Below are positions 35,823 to 44,173 of a stretch of DNA of 64,000 bases, piece by piece. Location: assembly GCF_900114115.1 (NCBI RefSeq), contig NZ_FORX01000022.1, positions 21,125-85,124 of the forward strand, read 5' to 3'. The notes below the pieces were generated by a model. It was not told the origin of the DNA, made no database searches, and was given only the letters and a program-made list of their open reading frames with translations. This DNA comes from Desulfomicrobium apsheronum. Lineage in GTDB: Bacteria > Desulfobacterota > Desulfovibrionia > Desulfovibrionales > Desulfomicrobiaceae. The stretch's first letter is position 1, and each line of letters starts with the position of its first letter. The position numbers and the translations under genes were made by a program.

Positions 35823-36629
35823 CTACCGACCGGGCCGGTCCAGCACGCAGATCGTCTTGTCTTCAGGATCGAAGACCTCGTCCAAAATGGAATCCACATG
35901 GTCACGCCGACGGCTGAAAATCTTCGCGCAGCATTCCTCAAGCGTCGCACGCGCCTTGGCGTCCAGCGGTAGATCCGGAAAATCGGGCAAATCTAAGTCC
36001 TCGAATACCAGAGGCGCGAAGGCCAGGTCCCGGTCCAGGGTCCAGGTCTGTCCACCGCCGCCGGTCACGGACTCCTTGAACACCTGGGTCTGATCCATGC
36101 GCTTGGCGAAGGCCAGGGATTCGGAGGGTCGGTTGGATTCGTTGACGGACTTGATGCGGGTGTTGATCTCGTCGCACAACTTGCGCAGATGATCATGATT
36201 GACGGATATCATCACCCGGCCGGGATGCAGCGGGTCGGAGTAGGGAGCCCCGTGCATATAGGACTCGATCATGCGCGCCAACGGTTCGTAGATCTCCCAC
36301 ACGGTCTTGGCGAAAAGGCCCTTGCGGGTGAAACTGCGCGGCCTGCGGAATTGCAGGCTGCAAACCTTGTGCGTGTAGAGGGTCGGATCATCAAGGGTCA
36401 CGCCCAGCGAATCGAAAAGAAAGCGTGTGTCGGCCTCGTTCCCGAGCAGGCAGTTGAGACCAGCGAACCAAGACCGGATGTTCTCAACCTGGGTCTTGAG
36501 CTTGGCGGCTTGAGACTCGAAAAAAGCGATCTCATCCTCAAGGGCCGTGCGCGCCCCGAAAAACGTATCCGCCGCCTCGCGCAGTCCCTCTTCCACCAAC
36601 GCGTTGCCCCATTCATCCAGAAGTCCCAT
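35823..36629 (-). CDS. Hypothetical protein, mostly helical
   Basis: Protein of 268 residues without signal peptide or membrane segments. A coiled-coil-like stretch near the start (ADTFFGARTALEDEIAFFES, continuing to about residue 55) is followed by SFTRKGLFAKTVWEIYEPLAR, and the Asp-rich C-terminus reads FEDLDLPDFPDLPLDAKAR. I do not recognise a domain. It is transcribed divergently from adk, about 140 bases away. Confidence 0.6.
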   Translation of the reverse strand: MGLLDEWGNALVEEGLREAADTFFGARTALEDEIAFFESQAAKLKTQVENIRSWFAGLNCLLGNEADTRFLFDSLGVTLDDPTLYTHKVCSLQFRRPRSFTRKGLFAKTVWEIYEPLARMIESYMHGAPYSDPLHPGRVMISVNHDHLRKLCDEINTRIKSVNESNRPSESLAFAKRMDQTQVFKESVTGGGGQTWTLDRDLAFAPLVFEDLDLPDFPDLPLDAKARATLEECCAKIFSRRRDHVDSILDEVFDPEDKTICVLDRPGR

Positions 36630-36707
36630 GCGCCCCCCGTTCAGTGCTTATTTACGGCGACTCTACGCACCCCAATCAGTCCTGACAAGCGCGCTTCCGA
36701 TCTTTGA

Positions 36708-36734
36708 TTGACAGGCTCAAGGGCTGGCTATAGT
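36708..36734 (+). promoter_or_regulatory. Promoter of adk
   Basis: A consensus TTGACA at 36708-36713 and TATAGT at 36729-36734 with 15 bases between them; the spacing is short but both boxes are good. The ribosome binding site follows about 20 bases further on. Confidence 0.65.
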
Positions 36735-36767
36735 ACTTTGTGAAATTTTTTACAGGAGGTTTACGCC

Positions 36768-37436
36768 TTGAATATTCTGATTTTCGGACCCAATGGCAGT
36801 GGCAAGGGAACCCAGGGCTCCCTGGCGAAGAAGAAGTACGATCTGGACCACATCGAGTCCGGCGCGATTTTCCGCAAGCACATCGGCGGCGGCACTGAGC
36901 TTGGCCTGAAGGCCAAGGCTTACATCGATCGCGGCGAGCTCGTTCCCGACGACATCACCATCCCCATGGTCCTCGACGTACTCAAGAACGCGAGCCCCAA
37001 CGGCTGGCTGCTGGACGGCTTTCCCCGCTCCATCGTGCAGGCCCAGAAGCTGTGGGAAGCACTGCAGGCCGACGGCGTAAAGCTGGACTTCGTCATTGAA
37101 ATCCTCCTGCCCCGCGAAGTAGCCAAGAACCGCATCATGGGTCGTCGCCTCTGCAAGAACGACAACAACCATCCCAACAACATTTTCATCGACGCCATCA
37201 AGCCCGACGGCGACAAGTGTCGCGTCTGCGGCGGCGAGCTCACCGCCCGTGCCGACGACCAGGATGAAGACGCCATCGACAAGCGCCACAACATCTACTA
37301 CGATGCCAACACCGGCACCTTGGCGGCTTCCTATTATTACAAGAACCTGTCCAAGGAATTCGGCTTCAAGTACATTGAACTCGACGGCGAAGGTTCCATC
37401 GACGACATCCGCGCCACCCTCATGGCTCAGCTGTAA
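36768..37436 (+). CDS. adk: Adenylate kinase with cysteine-containing lid
   Basis: Protein of 222 residues that interconverts ATP+AMP and 2 ADP. The P-loop is ILIFGPNGSGKGTQG at residues 3-17, the AMP-binding segment GWLLDGFPRSIVQAQ lies near residue 83, and the lid begins GRRLCKNDNNHPNN. The lid also has KCRVCGGEL, so Cys and His residues could bind zinc as in many non-enteric kinases. It starts at TTG 36768, with AGGAGG at ideal distance. Monocistronic, followed by a terminator. Confidence 0.92.
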   Translation: MNILIFGPNGSGKGTQGSLAKKKYDLDHIESGAIFRKHIGGGTELGLKAKAYIDRGELVPDDITIPMVLDVLKNASPNGWLLDGFPRSIVQAQKLWEALQADGVKLDFVIEILLPREVAKNRIMGRRLCKNDNNHPNNIFIDAIKPDGDKCRVCGGELTARADDQDEDAIDKRHNIYYDANTGTLAASYYYKNLSKEFGFKYIELDGEGSIDDIRATLMAQL

Positions 37437-37464
37437 GCCAGGCGTTCATCTCAAGAAGAGGAAA

Positions 37465-37488
37465 GGCGGGGCAAGCCCCGCCTTTTTT
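37465..37488 (+). terminator. Terminator of adk
   Basis: Perfect stem GGCGGGGC/GCCCCGCC followed by six T residues. It ends only eight bases before the mqnA start codon. Confidence 0.92.
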
Positions 37489-37495
37489 ATTTATC

Positions 37496-38341
37496 ATGAC
37501 ACTTCAGATCGGCAGAATCGACTATCTCAACATCTGGCACATTTTCCACCTTCTGGCCAAAACCTGCCCCGAAGGTCCGGACTTTCACTATGTGCCCGAT
37601 CACCCCAGCAAACTGAACCGGGCCTTGGCCGAGGGCGAACTGGACATCTCGCCGTCCTCTTCTTTCGAATATCTTCTCCACGCCGAAAACTATGTTCTCC
37701 TTCCCGGAGCCTCGATCTGCGCCCAGAAGGAAGTCCAGAGCGTCCTCTTTCTCTCTCCGGCTCCCCTGGAAGAACTGCCAGGGTGGCTGGCCCGCAACCC
37801 GGGTCCTGTCTGCCTGACCGGGGCATCGGCCACCTCCACCGCCCTTCTGAAAATTCTGTGGCTCCAGAAATGGAAGCTGCCCGAGCCGCATTGGATGACC
37901 GTCGAACCCGGACACGGCCTGTCCACCGGACGCCCCTTCCTGGAGATCGGCAACCTCGCCCTGCGCCATTTCGTTGATCCGCCTGCGGGCTACCATATCG
38001 TCGATCTGGCCACCGAGTGGGCGAACTGGACCGGACTGCCTTTTGTTTTCGCGGTCTGGATCGTACGCCGGGCGCTGTCCGCCACCGCTCGAGAACAGCT
38101 GGCACGCCTTCGCTTGCACATAAACGCCATTACCGCCGATCTGGACAGCCATTTCGATGCCCTGTCCCGCCTGCCCGAGCTTCCGGCCTGGCTGACCAGT
38201 CCGAACCTGTTTCGTTACTGGCTCGCCATGAGTTACGGGCTGGGCCCCGCCGAACAGGCCTCCCTGGCCCTCTTTGGCGAGCGCTGCACAAAGCAGGGAC
38301 TGCTGCCCGGCATGCCGGGGCTACGCTGGTTCGACGCCTGA
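37496..38341 (+). CDS. mqnA: Chorismate dehydratase MqnA
   Basis: Protein of 281 residues. The N-terminal LQIGRIDYLNIWHIF is the typical MqnA/MqnD opening, followed by LDISPSSSFEYLLHA and VCLTGASATSTALLKILW. MqnA converts chorismate to 3-enolpyruvyl-benzoate, the first step of the futalosine pathway to menaquinone, used in anaerobic respiration. The start at ATG 37496 is supported by homology but has no evident ribosome binding site and lies eight bases past the adk terminator. Confidence 0.9.
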   Translation: MTLQIGRIDYLNIWHIFHLLAKTCPEGPDFHYVPDHPSKLNRALAEGELDISPSSSFEYLLHAENYVLLPGASICAQKEVQSVLFLSPAPLEELPGWLARNPGPVCLTGASATSTALLKILWLQKWKLPEPHWMTVEPGHGLSTGRPFLEIGNLALRHFVDPPAGYHIVDLATEWANWTGLPFVFAVWIVRRALSATAREQLARLRLHINAITADLDSHFDALSRLPELPAWLTSPNLFRYWLAMSYGLGPAEQASLALFGERCTKQGLLPGMPGLRWFDA

Positions 38342-38408
38342 AGCCATCCGCGACAATCCCCTTGGACTCACGAATCACCGACTCAGCGCCACCGGCCCTT
38401 CCCCGACC

Positions 38409-38436
38409 TCAAGTTTTCATGTACTCTAGCCGATAA
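38409..38436 (+). promoter_or_regulatory. FliA (sigma-28)-type promoter
   Basis: The sequence has a perfect GCCGATAA -10 box at 38429-38436 and a TCAAGTTT -35-like box at 38409-38416 (seven of eight to TAAAGTTT). The spacing is within one base of the sigma-28 consensus. It would start transcription about 35 bases before the small gene at 38478. Confidence 0.7.
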
Positions 38437-38477
38437 GATTGATCAGGCGTCATGTTCCGACACGAAAGGGAGGAGTT

Positions 38478-38768
38478 ATGGACATTGAAGGGACCCTTGG
38501 GGGCATCTCCCAGGGCTACGCAAAGCAAACCTTCGGAGCCGCCGTGGTCGGGAAAACCCTCGACTACATGAACGGCGCAGGCGCCTCGAATGCTCAGCCC
38601 TTTGACAGGGAAACATTCGGGGCGGCCGTGGTCACCAAAACGCTCGATACCATGAACGCGAACACGAACCGTCATCAAAACAGGACCCAGGACTCATACT
38701 CGTTTCAAAAGGATGTGCTCATGCCCACCTATACGGGCCGGGGCACCATTCTCGACGATATGGGATGA
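38478..38768 (+). CDS. Small protein with two-fold internal repeat, probable motility-related
   Basis: Protein of 96 residues with GGAGG upstream of ATG 38478. Two similar units are present, KQTFGAAVVGKTLDYMN (~17-33) and RETFGAAVVTKTLDTMN (~46-62), each an amphipathic helix. The N-terminal MDIEGTLGGISQGYAKQ recalls the small YjfB-type putative motility proteins. A sigma-28-type promoter upstream supports a flagellar-regulon role, but the function is unknown. Confidence 0.7.
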   Translation: MDIEGTLGGISQGYAKQTFGAAVVGKTLDYMNGAGASNAQPFDRETFGAAVVTKTLDTMNANTNRHQNRTQDSYSFQKDVLMPTYTGRGTILDDMG

Positions 38769-38787
38769 GAAACGGAACATGACGCTC

Positions 38788-38840
38788 ATTGCGGGAAAGT
38801 CCCGCAATCTGGCCCCGGGTGCGTGCATCCGGGGCCTTTT
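38788..38840 (+). terminator. Double hairpin with terminator
   Basis: A perfect hairpin, ATTGCGGGA-type stem (38788-38808), is followed by a second, GGCCCCGG/CCGGGGCC (38811-38836), and four T residues. The second is a plausible terminator for the preceding small gene; the first may protect the message end. Confidence 0.75.
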
Positions 38841-38957
38841 GCATTTCTTGGGTGCGCGCAAATTCAAGTTTTTCGCCGATCGTCCGATACATCAAACAGG
38901 GCATGGACGCCCCTTTTGACGCAATACCCGTGGCCATGGACGGCCGAGGAGGCGAAG

Positions 38958-39164
38958 ATGAGTTTGCGCGTGGACAAACCCCAGGCTCAGGGAAGATGGA
39001 GAGAAGGCCAGCTTTCCTGGGACATGGGACATCAAAAAAAGAGACAGCAGAAGAACCAGTCCCCTGACAGCGAAACGTCCGGCAAGGATACGGAAGGCGG
39101 ATCGCTGTACAATTCCAAGGGAGACCTCATCCCTCTTTCCTCTTCCCTGAAAACCGGCACCTGA
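38958..39164 (+). CDS. Short hydrophilic hypothetical protein
   Basis: Protein of 68 residues with a strong GAGGAGGCG ahead of ATG 38958. It is polar and basic (HQKKRQQKNQSPDSETSGKD), probably disordered. No family recognised. Its stop codon abuts the convergent stop of the inositol-phosphatase gene (the shared bases are TGATCA), which supports a real gene boundary. Confidence 0.55.
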   Translation: MSLRVDKPQAQGRWREGQLSWDMGHQKKRQQKNQSPDSETSGKDTEGGSLYNSKGDLIPLSSSLKTGT

Positions 39165-39959
39165 TCACAGGGCGCGCTCCGCCGCGTCCTCAAGACGAAG
39201 CAAGGCCAGCAGGTCCTCGTGAACGAGGCCGTTGGTGGCCACGATCATGTGGCCGCCAAGGCCGTACGCTCCTTCCAGACCGCCGACCTTCCCCCCGGCT
39301 TCCTCCACCAGCAGCCATCCGGCTGCGGTGTCCCAAGGCTTCAGACCGGTCTCGTAGTATCCCTCGAACCGTCCGCAGGCCGTGTAGGCCAGGTCCACGG
39401 CCGCCGAACCCAGACGCCGGATGCCCTGGGAAGCGAGCAGCACCCTTTGCAGCCGCAGGCAGATCTGATCCACCTCAGTATAAAAGGAATAGGGGAATCC
39501 CGTGGCGATGAGGGAATTCTGCATGCTTGCCTCGCGACTTACGCCGATGCGGGTCCCGTTCAGAAAAGCGCCCTGGCCGCGCACAGCCCAGAAAAGCTCT
39601 TCGAGCATCGGCACGTAGACCGCGCCCATCTCAACCCGTCCGTCCTTCCACAGGGCCACGGACACAGCCACAATGGGCAGGCCGTGAGCGTAGTTGGTGG
39701 TGCCGTCCACCGGGTCGACGATCCAGGTCAGCGCGCCGGGAGCGAGGGATTCGTGCGACTCCTCGGCCAGGACCGTCGAGCCGGGAAGCAATGCCGGCAA
39801 ACCCTCAAGCAGCAGCTTCTCCACCGCCAGATCGGTCTGGGTGACCAGATCGATGCGCCCCTTGAAGGTGATCTCCTTGGCGTCGCTCCACTGCGCACGC
39901 ACCACACCGCCCGCCTGCCGCACGCAGGCCAAAAAACCGTCCACCAACTGTTTATCCAT
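39165..39959 (-). CDS. Inositol monophosphatase family protein
   Basis: Protein of 264 residues with all FIG-superfamily motifs: VLAEESHES holds a metal Glu near residue 66, WIVDPVDGTTNYAHG holds the metal-binding Asp residues, and KPWDTAAGWLLVEEAGG holds the C-terminal Asp. It hydrolyses inositol phosphates or related sugar phosphates (SuhB-like). The start is ATG 39959 with GGAGGG upstream. Monocistronic. Confidence 0.92.
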   Translation of the reverse strand: MDKQLVDGFLACVRQAGGVVRAQWSDAKEITFKGRIDLVTQTDLAVEKLLLEGLPALLPGSTVLAEESHESLAPGALTWIVDPVDGTTNYAHGLPIVAVSVALWKDGRVEMGAVYVPMLEELFWAVRGQGAFLNGTRIGVSREASMQNSLIATGFPYSFYTEVDQICLRLQRVLLASQGIRRLGSAAVDLAYTACGRFEGYYETGLKPWDTAAGWLLVEEAGGKVGGLEGAYGLGGHMIVATNGLVHEDLLALLRLEDAAERAL

Positions 39960-40209
39960 GATTTCCCTCCGTTTACTGAATTCTGCTTGCGCTTCGTCTT
40001 CAGTCCGGTAAATATGCAACTTGAAAAAGCAACTTGTGTTTCCTGCCTTCGCCCCGCCGCCACCTTGTTCCCGCTCCGGGGTGCGACAGACCTGAAAAAA
40101 ACACAAGCCCCAAGCCTCTGCCTCTTCCCCAAAATCATTGAGGAATCGCCGAGGCGACCGGGAGCCGCTGCACCCGCCGCGGCCAACAGTCAGCCCAAGG
40201 ATCGGACTT

Positions 40210-41871
40210 ATGCTTATCGGAATCGATGTCGGAGGAACCCACACGGACGGCGTCTGCATCCGGGACGGCCGGGTGGAAGCCATGGCCAAGGTCCCCACGG
40301 ATCACGACAACCTGCTCGCGACCATCACCGAGGCGTTGTGCGCCATCCTGAAGGATTGCAAAGGCGCGGAAATCCGCACCATCAACCTGAGCACCACTTT
40401 GTCCACCAACTCCATCGTCACCGGCCACACCGAAAAAGTGGGCATGTTCGTCATTCCCGGACCGGGAATCGACGCGGGAGCATACGCGCTGGGCAGCCAG
40501 TACCATATCCTGTCAGGATGCGTCGACCATCGCGGAGCCATCTCCGCCAAGGCCCGGGTGGACCAGATCAAACCCATGGCCGCGCGCTGTCGCGAAGAGG
40601 GCATCCGCGTCTACGGAGTAGTGGGCAAGTTCTGCACGCGCAATCCCGAACAGGAAACGGCCATTGCCGAGGCCCTCGCCCCGCAAGCCGATTTCGTGAC
40701 CCAGGGACACCGCGTGTCCGAATCCCTCAATTTCGGACGGCGCATCAGCACCGTCTATTACAACTCGGCCGTCTGGCGCACCTTCAACGCCTTTGCCGAC
40801 GCCCTTGAGCAGAGCCTCAAGGACCTCAGCATCCAGGCCGACATCAACATCGTGAAAGCCGACGGCGGGACCATGCCCCTGAAGCTGGCCCGGGAGATTC
40901 CGGTGCAGTCCATCTTCTCCGGGCCTGCCGCCTCAGTCATGGGCATCCTCAGCACCTCTCCGGTGCAGGAGGACGCGCTGATCCTCGACATCGGCGGCAC
41001 GACCACGGACATGGCCGTGCTCCTGGACGGCGTCCCGCTCCTTGAGCGCGACGGCATCTCCATCGGCGAACACCCCACCCTGGTGCGGGCGCTCAAGGTC
41101 GAATCCATCGGCATCGGCGGCGACTCGTTCATCAGCTCCCGCGACGGCCAGTTGCGGGTCGGACCGGATCGCCACGGCCCGTGCATGGCTGCCGGCGGGC
41201 CCGCCCCGGCGCTCATGGACGCCATGAACGTCCTCGGGCACGCCTCTTTCGGCGACCGGGAGCGCTCGGCCAAAGGCATCAAGGAAGTGGCCATGACCCA
41301 GGGCCTGTCCGCCCGCGAATGCGCCGAACAGGCCGTCAGTCTGGCCATGGACATCCTCAAGAAAAAGGTTGCGGCTTTCCTGGCGGCCATCAATGCCCGC
41401 CCGGTCTACACCATCCAGGAAATCCTGGAAGACCGGATCGTGCGCCCCAAGAGCATCCTGCTCATCGGCGGTCCGGCCGTGGCCATGGTCCCGCTCCTGG
41501 AAGAAGCCTTCGGCCTGCCCGTGGTGGCCCCGCAGCACGCGGAAGTGGCCAACGCCATCGGCGCATGCCTGACCCGGCCGACCCAGTCCCTGGTCCTGAC
41601 CGTGGACACCTCGCGCGGCAGTTTCACCGTGCCGGGCCTTGGTATCCACAAGACCGTCAAGCGCACCTACACCCTTGAAGAGGCCGTGCACGACGCCACC
41701 ACCATGCTGCGGGCCGAACTGGACCGTCAGGGCATTCCCGCCGAGGAAGGCGACATCCAGGTCATCCAGGCCGATGCCTTCAACATGGTCGAGGGGCACT
41801 ACACCATCGGCCGCAACATCCGTGTCCGCTGTCAGATGCGACCCGGCGTCACCACCATCCTGGCATCCTGA
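40210..41871 (+). CDS. Hydantoinase/oxoprolinase A-like protein
   Basis: Protein of 553 residues with an actin-like ATPase fold: MLIGIDVGGTHTDGV at the N-terminus, NLSTTLSTNSIV, and LILDIGGTTTDMAVLLDGVP near residue 260. It matches the HyuA/OplA class of ATP-dependent hydantoin or oxoproline hydrolases. The usual B-subunit gene is absent; instead an HDAC-like amidohydrolase follows by 11 bases. The substrate is unknown. The start is at ATG 40210 with AAGGA upstream. Confidence 0.82.
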   Translation: MLIGIDVGGTHTDGVCIRDGRVEAMAKVPTDHDNLLATITEALCAILKDCKGAEIRTINLSTTLSTNSIVTGHTEKVGMFVIPGPGIDAGAYALGSQYHILSGCVDHRGAISAKARVDQIKPMAARCREEGIRVYGVVGKFCTRNPEQETAIAEALAPQADFVTQGHRVSESLNFGRRISTVYYNSAVWRTFNAFADALEQSLKDLSIQADINIVKADGGTMPLKLAREIPVQSIFSGPAASVMGILSTSPVQEDALILDIGGTTTDMAVLLDGVPLLERDGISIGEHPTLVRALKVESIGIGGDSFISSRDGQLRVGPDRHGPCMAAGGPAPALMDAMNVLGHASFGDRERSAKGIKEVAMTQGLSARECAEQAVSLAMDILKKKVAAFLAAINARPVYTIQEILEDRIVRPKSILLIGGPAVAMVPLLEEAFGLPVVAPQHAEVANAIGACLTRPTQSLVLTVDTSRGSFTVPGLGIHKTVKRTYTLEEAVHDATTMLRAELDRQGIPAEEGDIQVIQADAFNMVEGHYTIGRNIRVRCQMRPGVTTILAS

Positions 41872-41882
41872 ACGGAGGGACC

Positions 41883-43190
41883 ATGCTCACCGCACAATCA
41901 AGCCTCGGCATCATTTTCTTCCCGGCCTTCGACTGGGCCATCTCCCCCACCCATCCCGAGCGGGAGGAGCGACTGCTCTACACCCAGGACCAGTTCCGGG
42001 AAGAGGGCATCTTCGACATCGAGGGCATCCGCGAATATCGCCCCCTGGTGGCCGAGGAAAAAGACATCATGCGCGCCCATTTCTGCTTTCCCAGCGTGAA
42101 GTCCGTGTGCACGGATTCGCATTTCATATCGGCCGGAGGAGTGATCCGCGCGGCCCAACTGGTCATGCAAAAGGAACGGCAACGCGCCTTCGCGGTGGTC
42201 CGGCCTCCCGGGCACCATGCCATGCGCACGGTTCACGGCAGCCGCGGCTTCTGCAACATCAACATCGAAGCGGTCATGATCGAATGGATCCGCGAGAACT
42301 ACGGCAACCTGCGCGTGGCCATCATCGACACGGACTGCCACCACGGCGACGGCACCCAGGACATCTACTGGCATGACCCGGACGTGCTCTTCATCTCGCT
42401 GCATCAGGACGGCCGCACCATCTACCCCGGCACGGGCTTCCCCTCGGAGTCCGGCGGCCCCAAGGCCCTGGGCCGAACCATCAACGTGCCCATGCCCCCG
42501 CGCACCTCGGATGAAGGCTATCTCATGACCGTGGAGAGGATCGTCATGCCCATCCTCGATCACTTCAAACCCGACCTGATCATCAACTCCGCCGGGCAGG
42601 ACAACCATTTCTCCGACCCCATCACCAACATGAACTTCACGGCCCAAGGCTACGCCAAGCTCACCCAGATGCTCAAACCCGACATCGCGGTGCTCGAAGG
42701 CGGATACGCCATCAAGGGCGCGCTGCCCTACGTCAACCTGGGCATCAGCCTGGCGCTGGCCGGAGTGGATTTCTCCGCCGTGCAGGAACCCGATCTGGAC
42801 CGGGAGAAGATTCGCGAACAAAAATCCACCATCGACTATCTCGAAGCCCTGTGCGACCAGCTGCCGGAAGTCTACTTCAACCCCAGACCCTCTGAAGCCG
42901 TACGCGAGAACGGATATTTCACGCGTCGCCGCTCCATCTACTACGACACGGACGACATCACCGAGACCCAGGTCGAGCGTCTCAAGGACTGTCCGCACTG
43001 CCCGGGACTTCTCATCGTCGAGAGCGAAACCGCGAAGACGCCCAAATCCCTGGGGCTGCACGTACCGGTGCAGGGCTGCGACATGTGCAGCCAGGAAGCC
43101 GAGGAGCGTTTCGCCAAATCCCGCCAGGCAGGATACGCCCACGCCCAGCTCTCCGACCGCGTGACCAAAAGATACGAATACGCCAAATAA
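41883..43190 (+). CDS. Histone-deacetylase-family amidohydrolase with Cys-rich tail
   Basis: Protein of 435 residues. It carries the zinc-hydrolase signature of HDAC/acetylpolyamine deacetylases: VVRPPGHHAMR, DTDCHHGDGTQDIYW (metal Asp/His), SAGQDNHFSD and LEGGYAIKG. The last ~130 residues are extra and contain CPHCPG and GCDMCSQEAEE, a possible zinc knuckle. Bacterial members deacetylate small molecules. Tight spacing after the hydantoinase-like gene suggests one pathway, perhaps removal of an N-acyl group and ring opening; this is inference. Confidence 0.85.
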   Translation: MLTAQSSLGIIFFPAFDWAISPTHPEREERLLYTQDQFREEGIFDIEGIREYRPLVAEEKDIMRAHFCFPSVKSVCTDSHFISAGGVIRAAQLVMQKERQRAFAVVRPPGHHAMRTVHGSRGFCNINIEAVMIEWIRENYGNLRVAIIDTDCHHGDGTQDIYWHDPDVLFISLHQDGRTIYPGTGFPSESGGPKALGRTINVPMPPRTSDEGYLMTVERIVMPILDHFKPDLIINSAGQDNHFSDPITNMNFTAQGYAKLTQMLKPDIAVLEGGYAIKGALPYVNLGISLALAGVDFSAVQEPDLDREKIREQKSTIDYLEALCDQLPEVYFNPRPSEAVRENGYFTRRRSIYYDTDDITETQVERLKDCPHCPGLLIVESETAKTPKSLGLHVPVQGCDMCSQEAEERFAKSRQAGYAHAQLSDRVTKRYEYAK

Positions 43191-43309
43191 AAGGCGCCGG
43201 GCAGAGGGCTCCCCTCTGCCCGCCCCCCTTCCAAACGACGCTGATCATGCCCTGAGCCCATCCCCCTGCCTTCTGATTTCATTTACTTTCGACCATTCAA
43301 CATCAGGAT

Positions 43310-43334
43310 GGATTCCCGCCTTCGCGGGAATGAC
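43310..43334. repeat. Short palindromic repeat
   Basis: A 25-base palindrome (ATTCCCGC/GCGGGAAT arms) identical to that at 63651-63675 and similar to that at 16760-16784. Confidence 0.8.
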
Positions 43335-43479
43335 TACTTTTTGCTGCGATAGATTGAATTCTGGATGGCGACATCAATAACGCTCATTGACGCATCAACT
43401 CAACTCTACGAAATTAAAGAAGAAGTCATTGCCTTCACAACGCAACGACGGAGCCTCAAACGTCCGGCAGCGTTGCGGG

Positions 43480-43650
43480 GTGTTTCGGGCAAGGGTCGGC
43501 GACTGTCTGACCGATCCAGGCATCGTTTGTTCAGCCGTCGCGTGTCGTCCAGAGCGCGAGCCGCTGTTCAGAGGGGCGACGGCTGAACTCTACGAGGCCG
43601 AAGAGGGAGTTTCGGCGGCCCTTGCCCGAAACGCCCCGCAACGCTCACTC
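43480..43650. repeat. Dispersed structured repeat related to the 16.8-17.4 kb repeats
   Basis: Contains CGACTGTCTGACCGATCCAG and TACGAGGCCGAAGAGGGAGT, matching CGACTGTCTGACCGAGCCAG and TACGAGGCCCACGAGGGAGT of the repeats near 17.3 kb. Between them GTTCAGCCGTCGC pairs with GCGACGGCTGAAC, and CGTTGCGGGGTGTTTCGGGC pairs with GCCCGAAACGCCCCGCAACG. The whole element could fold as a long cruciform or RNA. Confidence 0.75.
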
Positions 43651-43730
43651 GGTGTCCGACATAGTCATCATCGCAAACCACCTCATCCTCACCTTTACAA
43701 CCCCACCCGATCCACATAAAGCTACCAACC

Positions 43731-43820
43731 ACAAGCTGGGGGAGCCCGATGGGCTGAGAGGGGACACGTTCCCGACCCTTACGACCTGACGCAGATTATG
43801 CTGCCGTAGGGAAGCTGGTT
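43731..43820 (+). ncRNA. TPP riboswitch (THI element)
   Basis: It contains the diagnostic conserved segments in order: GGGGGAGCCCGATGGGCTGA with CTGAGA, then CCCTTACGACCTGACGCAGA with ACCTGA, then TTATGCTGCCGTAGGGAAGC. Thiamine pyrophosphate binding would change folding of the downstream terminator at 43842 and switch off the thi operon. Confidence 0.95.
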
Positions 43821-43841
43821 CCGGAAAACACCCATTCATCG

Positions 43842-43874
43842 AACCGCGCCCCATCCGGCGCGGTTTTCTTTTTT
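43842..43874 (+). terminator. Riboswitch-controlled terminator before thiS
   Basis: Stem ACCGCGCC/GGCGCGGT at 43843-43864 followed by a T-rich run, 40 bases before thiS. Its position between the TPP aptamer and the first gene indicates transcription attenuation. Confidence 0.85.
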
Positions 43875-43913
43875 GCGCTCCGCCCGGCCTGCAACAAAAA
43901 CGCGGAGGCACCC

Positions 43914-44114
43914 ATGCACATCACCGTCAACGGACGCACCCAGGACATGGAATCCGGCCAGACACTGCAAGGCCTGATCCTGTCCATGAACCTCGATCCA
44001 TCCGTGGTCGTGGCCGAACTGAACCAGAGCATCGTGCCCGGCGACAAATTCGCCTCCACCAGCCTTTGCGACGGCGACCGGCTGGAACTGCTGAGCTTTG
44101 TCGGCGGCGGCTGA
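43914..44114 (+). CDS. thiS: Sulfur carrier protein ThiS
   Basis: Ubiquitin-like protein of 66 residues: MHITVNGRTQDMESGQTLQG at the start, VVVAELNQSIVP in the middle, and a C-terminal SFVGGG whose terminal Gly is thiocarboxylated. It ends in three glycines rather than the usual two. It donates sulfur to ThiG for the thiazole ring. GGAGG precedes the ATG. First gene of thiSGHFE. Confidence 0.92.
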   Translation: MHITVNGRTQDMESGQTLQGLILSMNLDPSVVVAELNQSIVPGDKFASTSLCDGDRLELLSFVGGG

Positions 44115-44173
44115 CCCTGCCCCGGCAATGACGACCAGACTCCTTTCCCACACCGCAAACAGCGAGAATCACC

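Noticed and set aside
40210..43190. True histone deacetylase acting on chromatin
   Set aside because: Bacteria lack histones, and bacterial members of this fold act on acetylated small molecules; only the fold assignment is supported.
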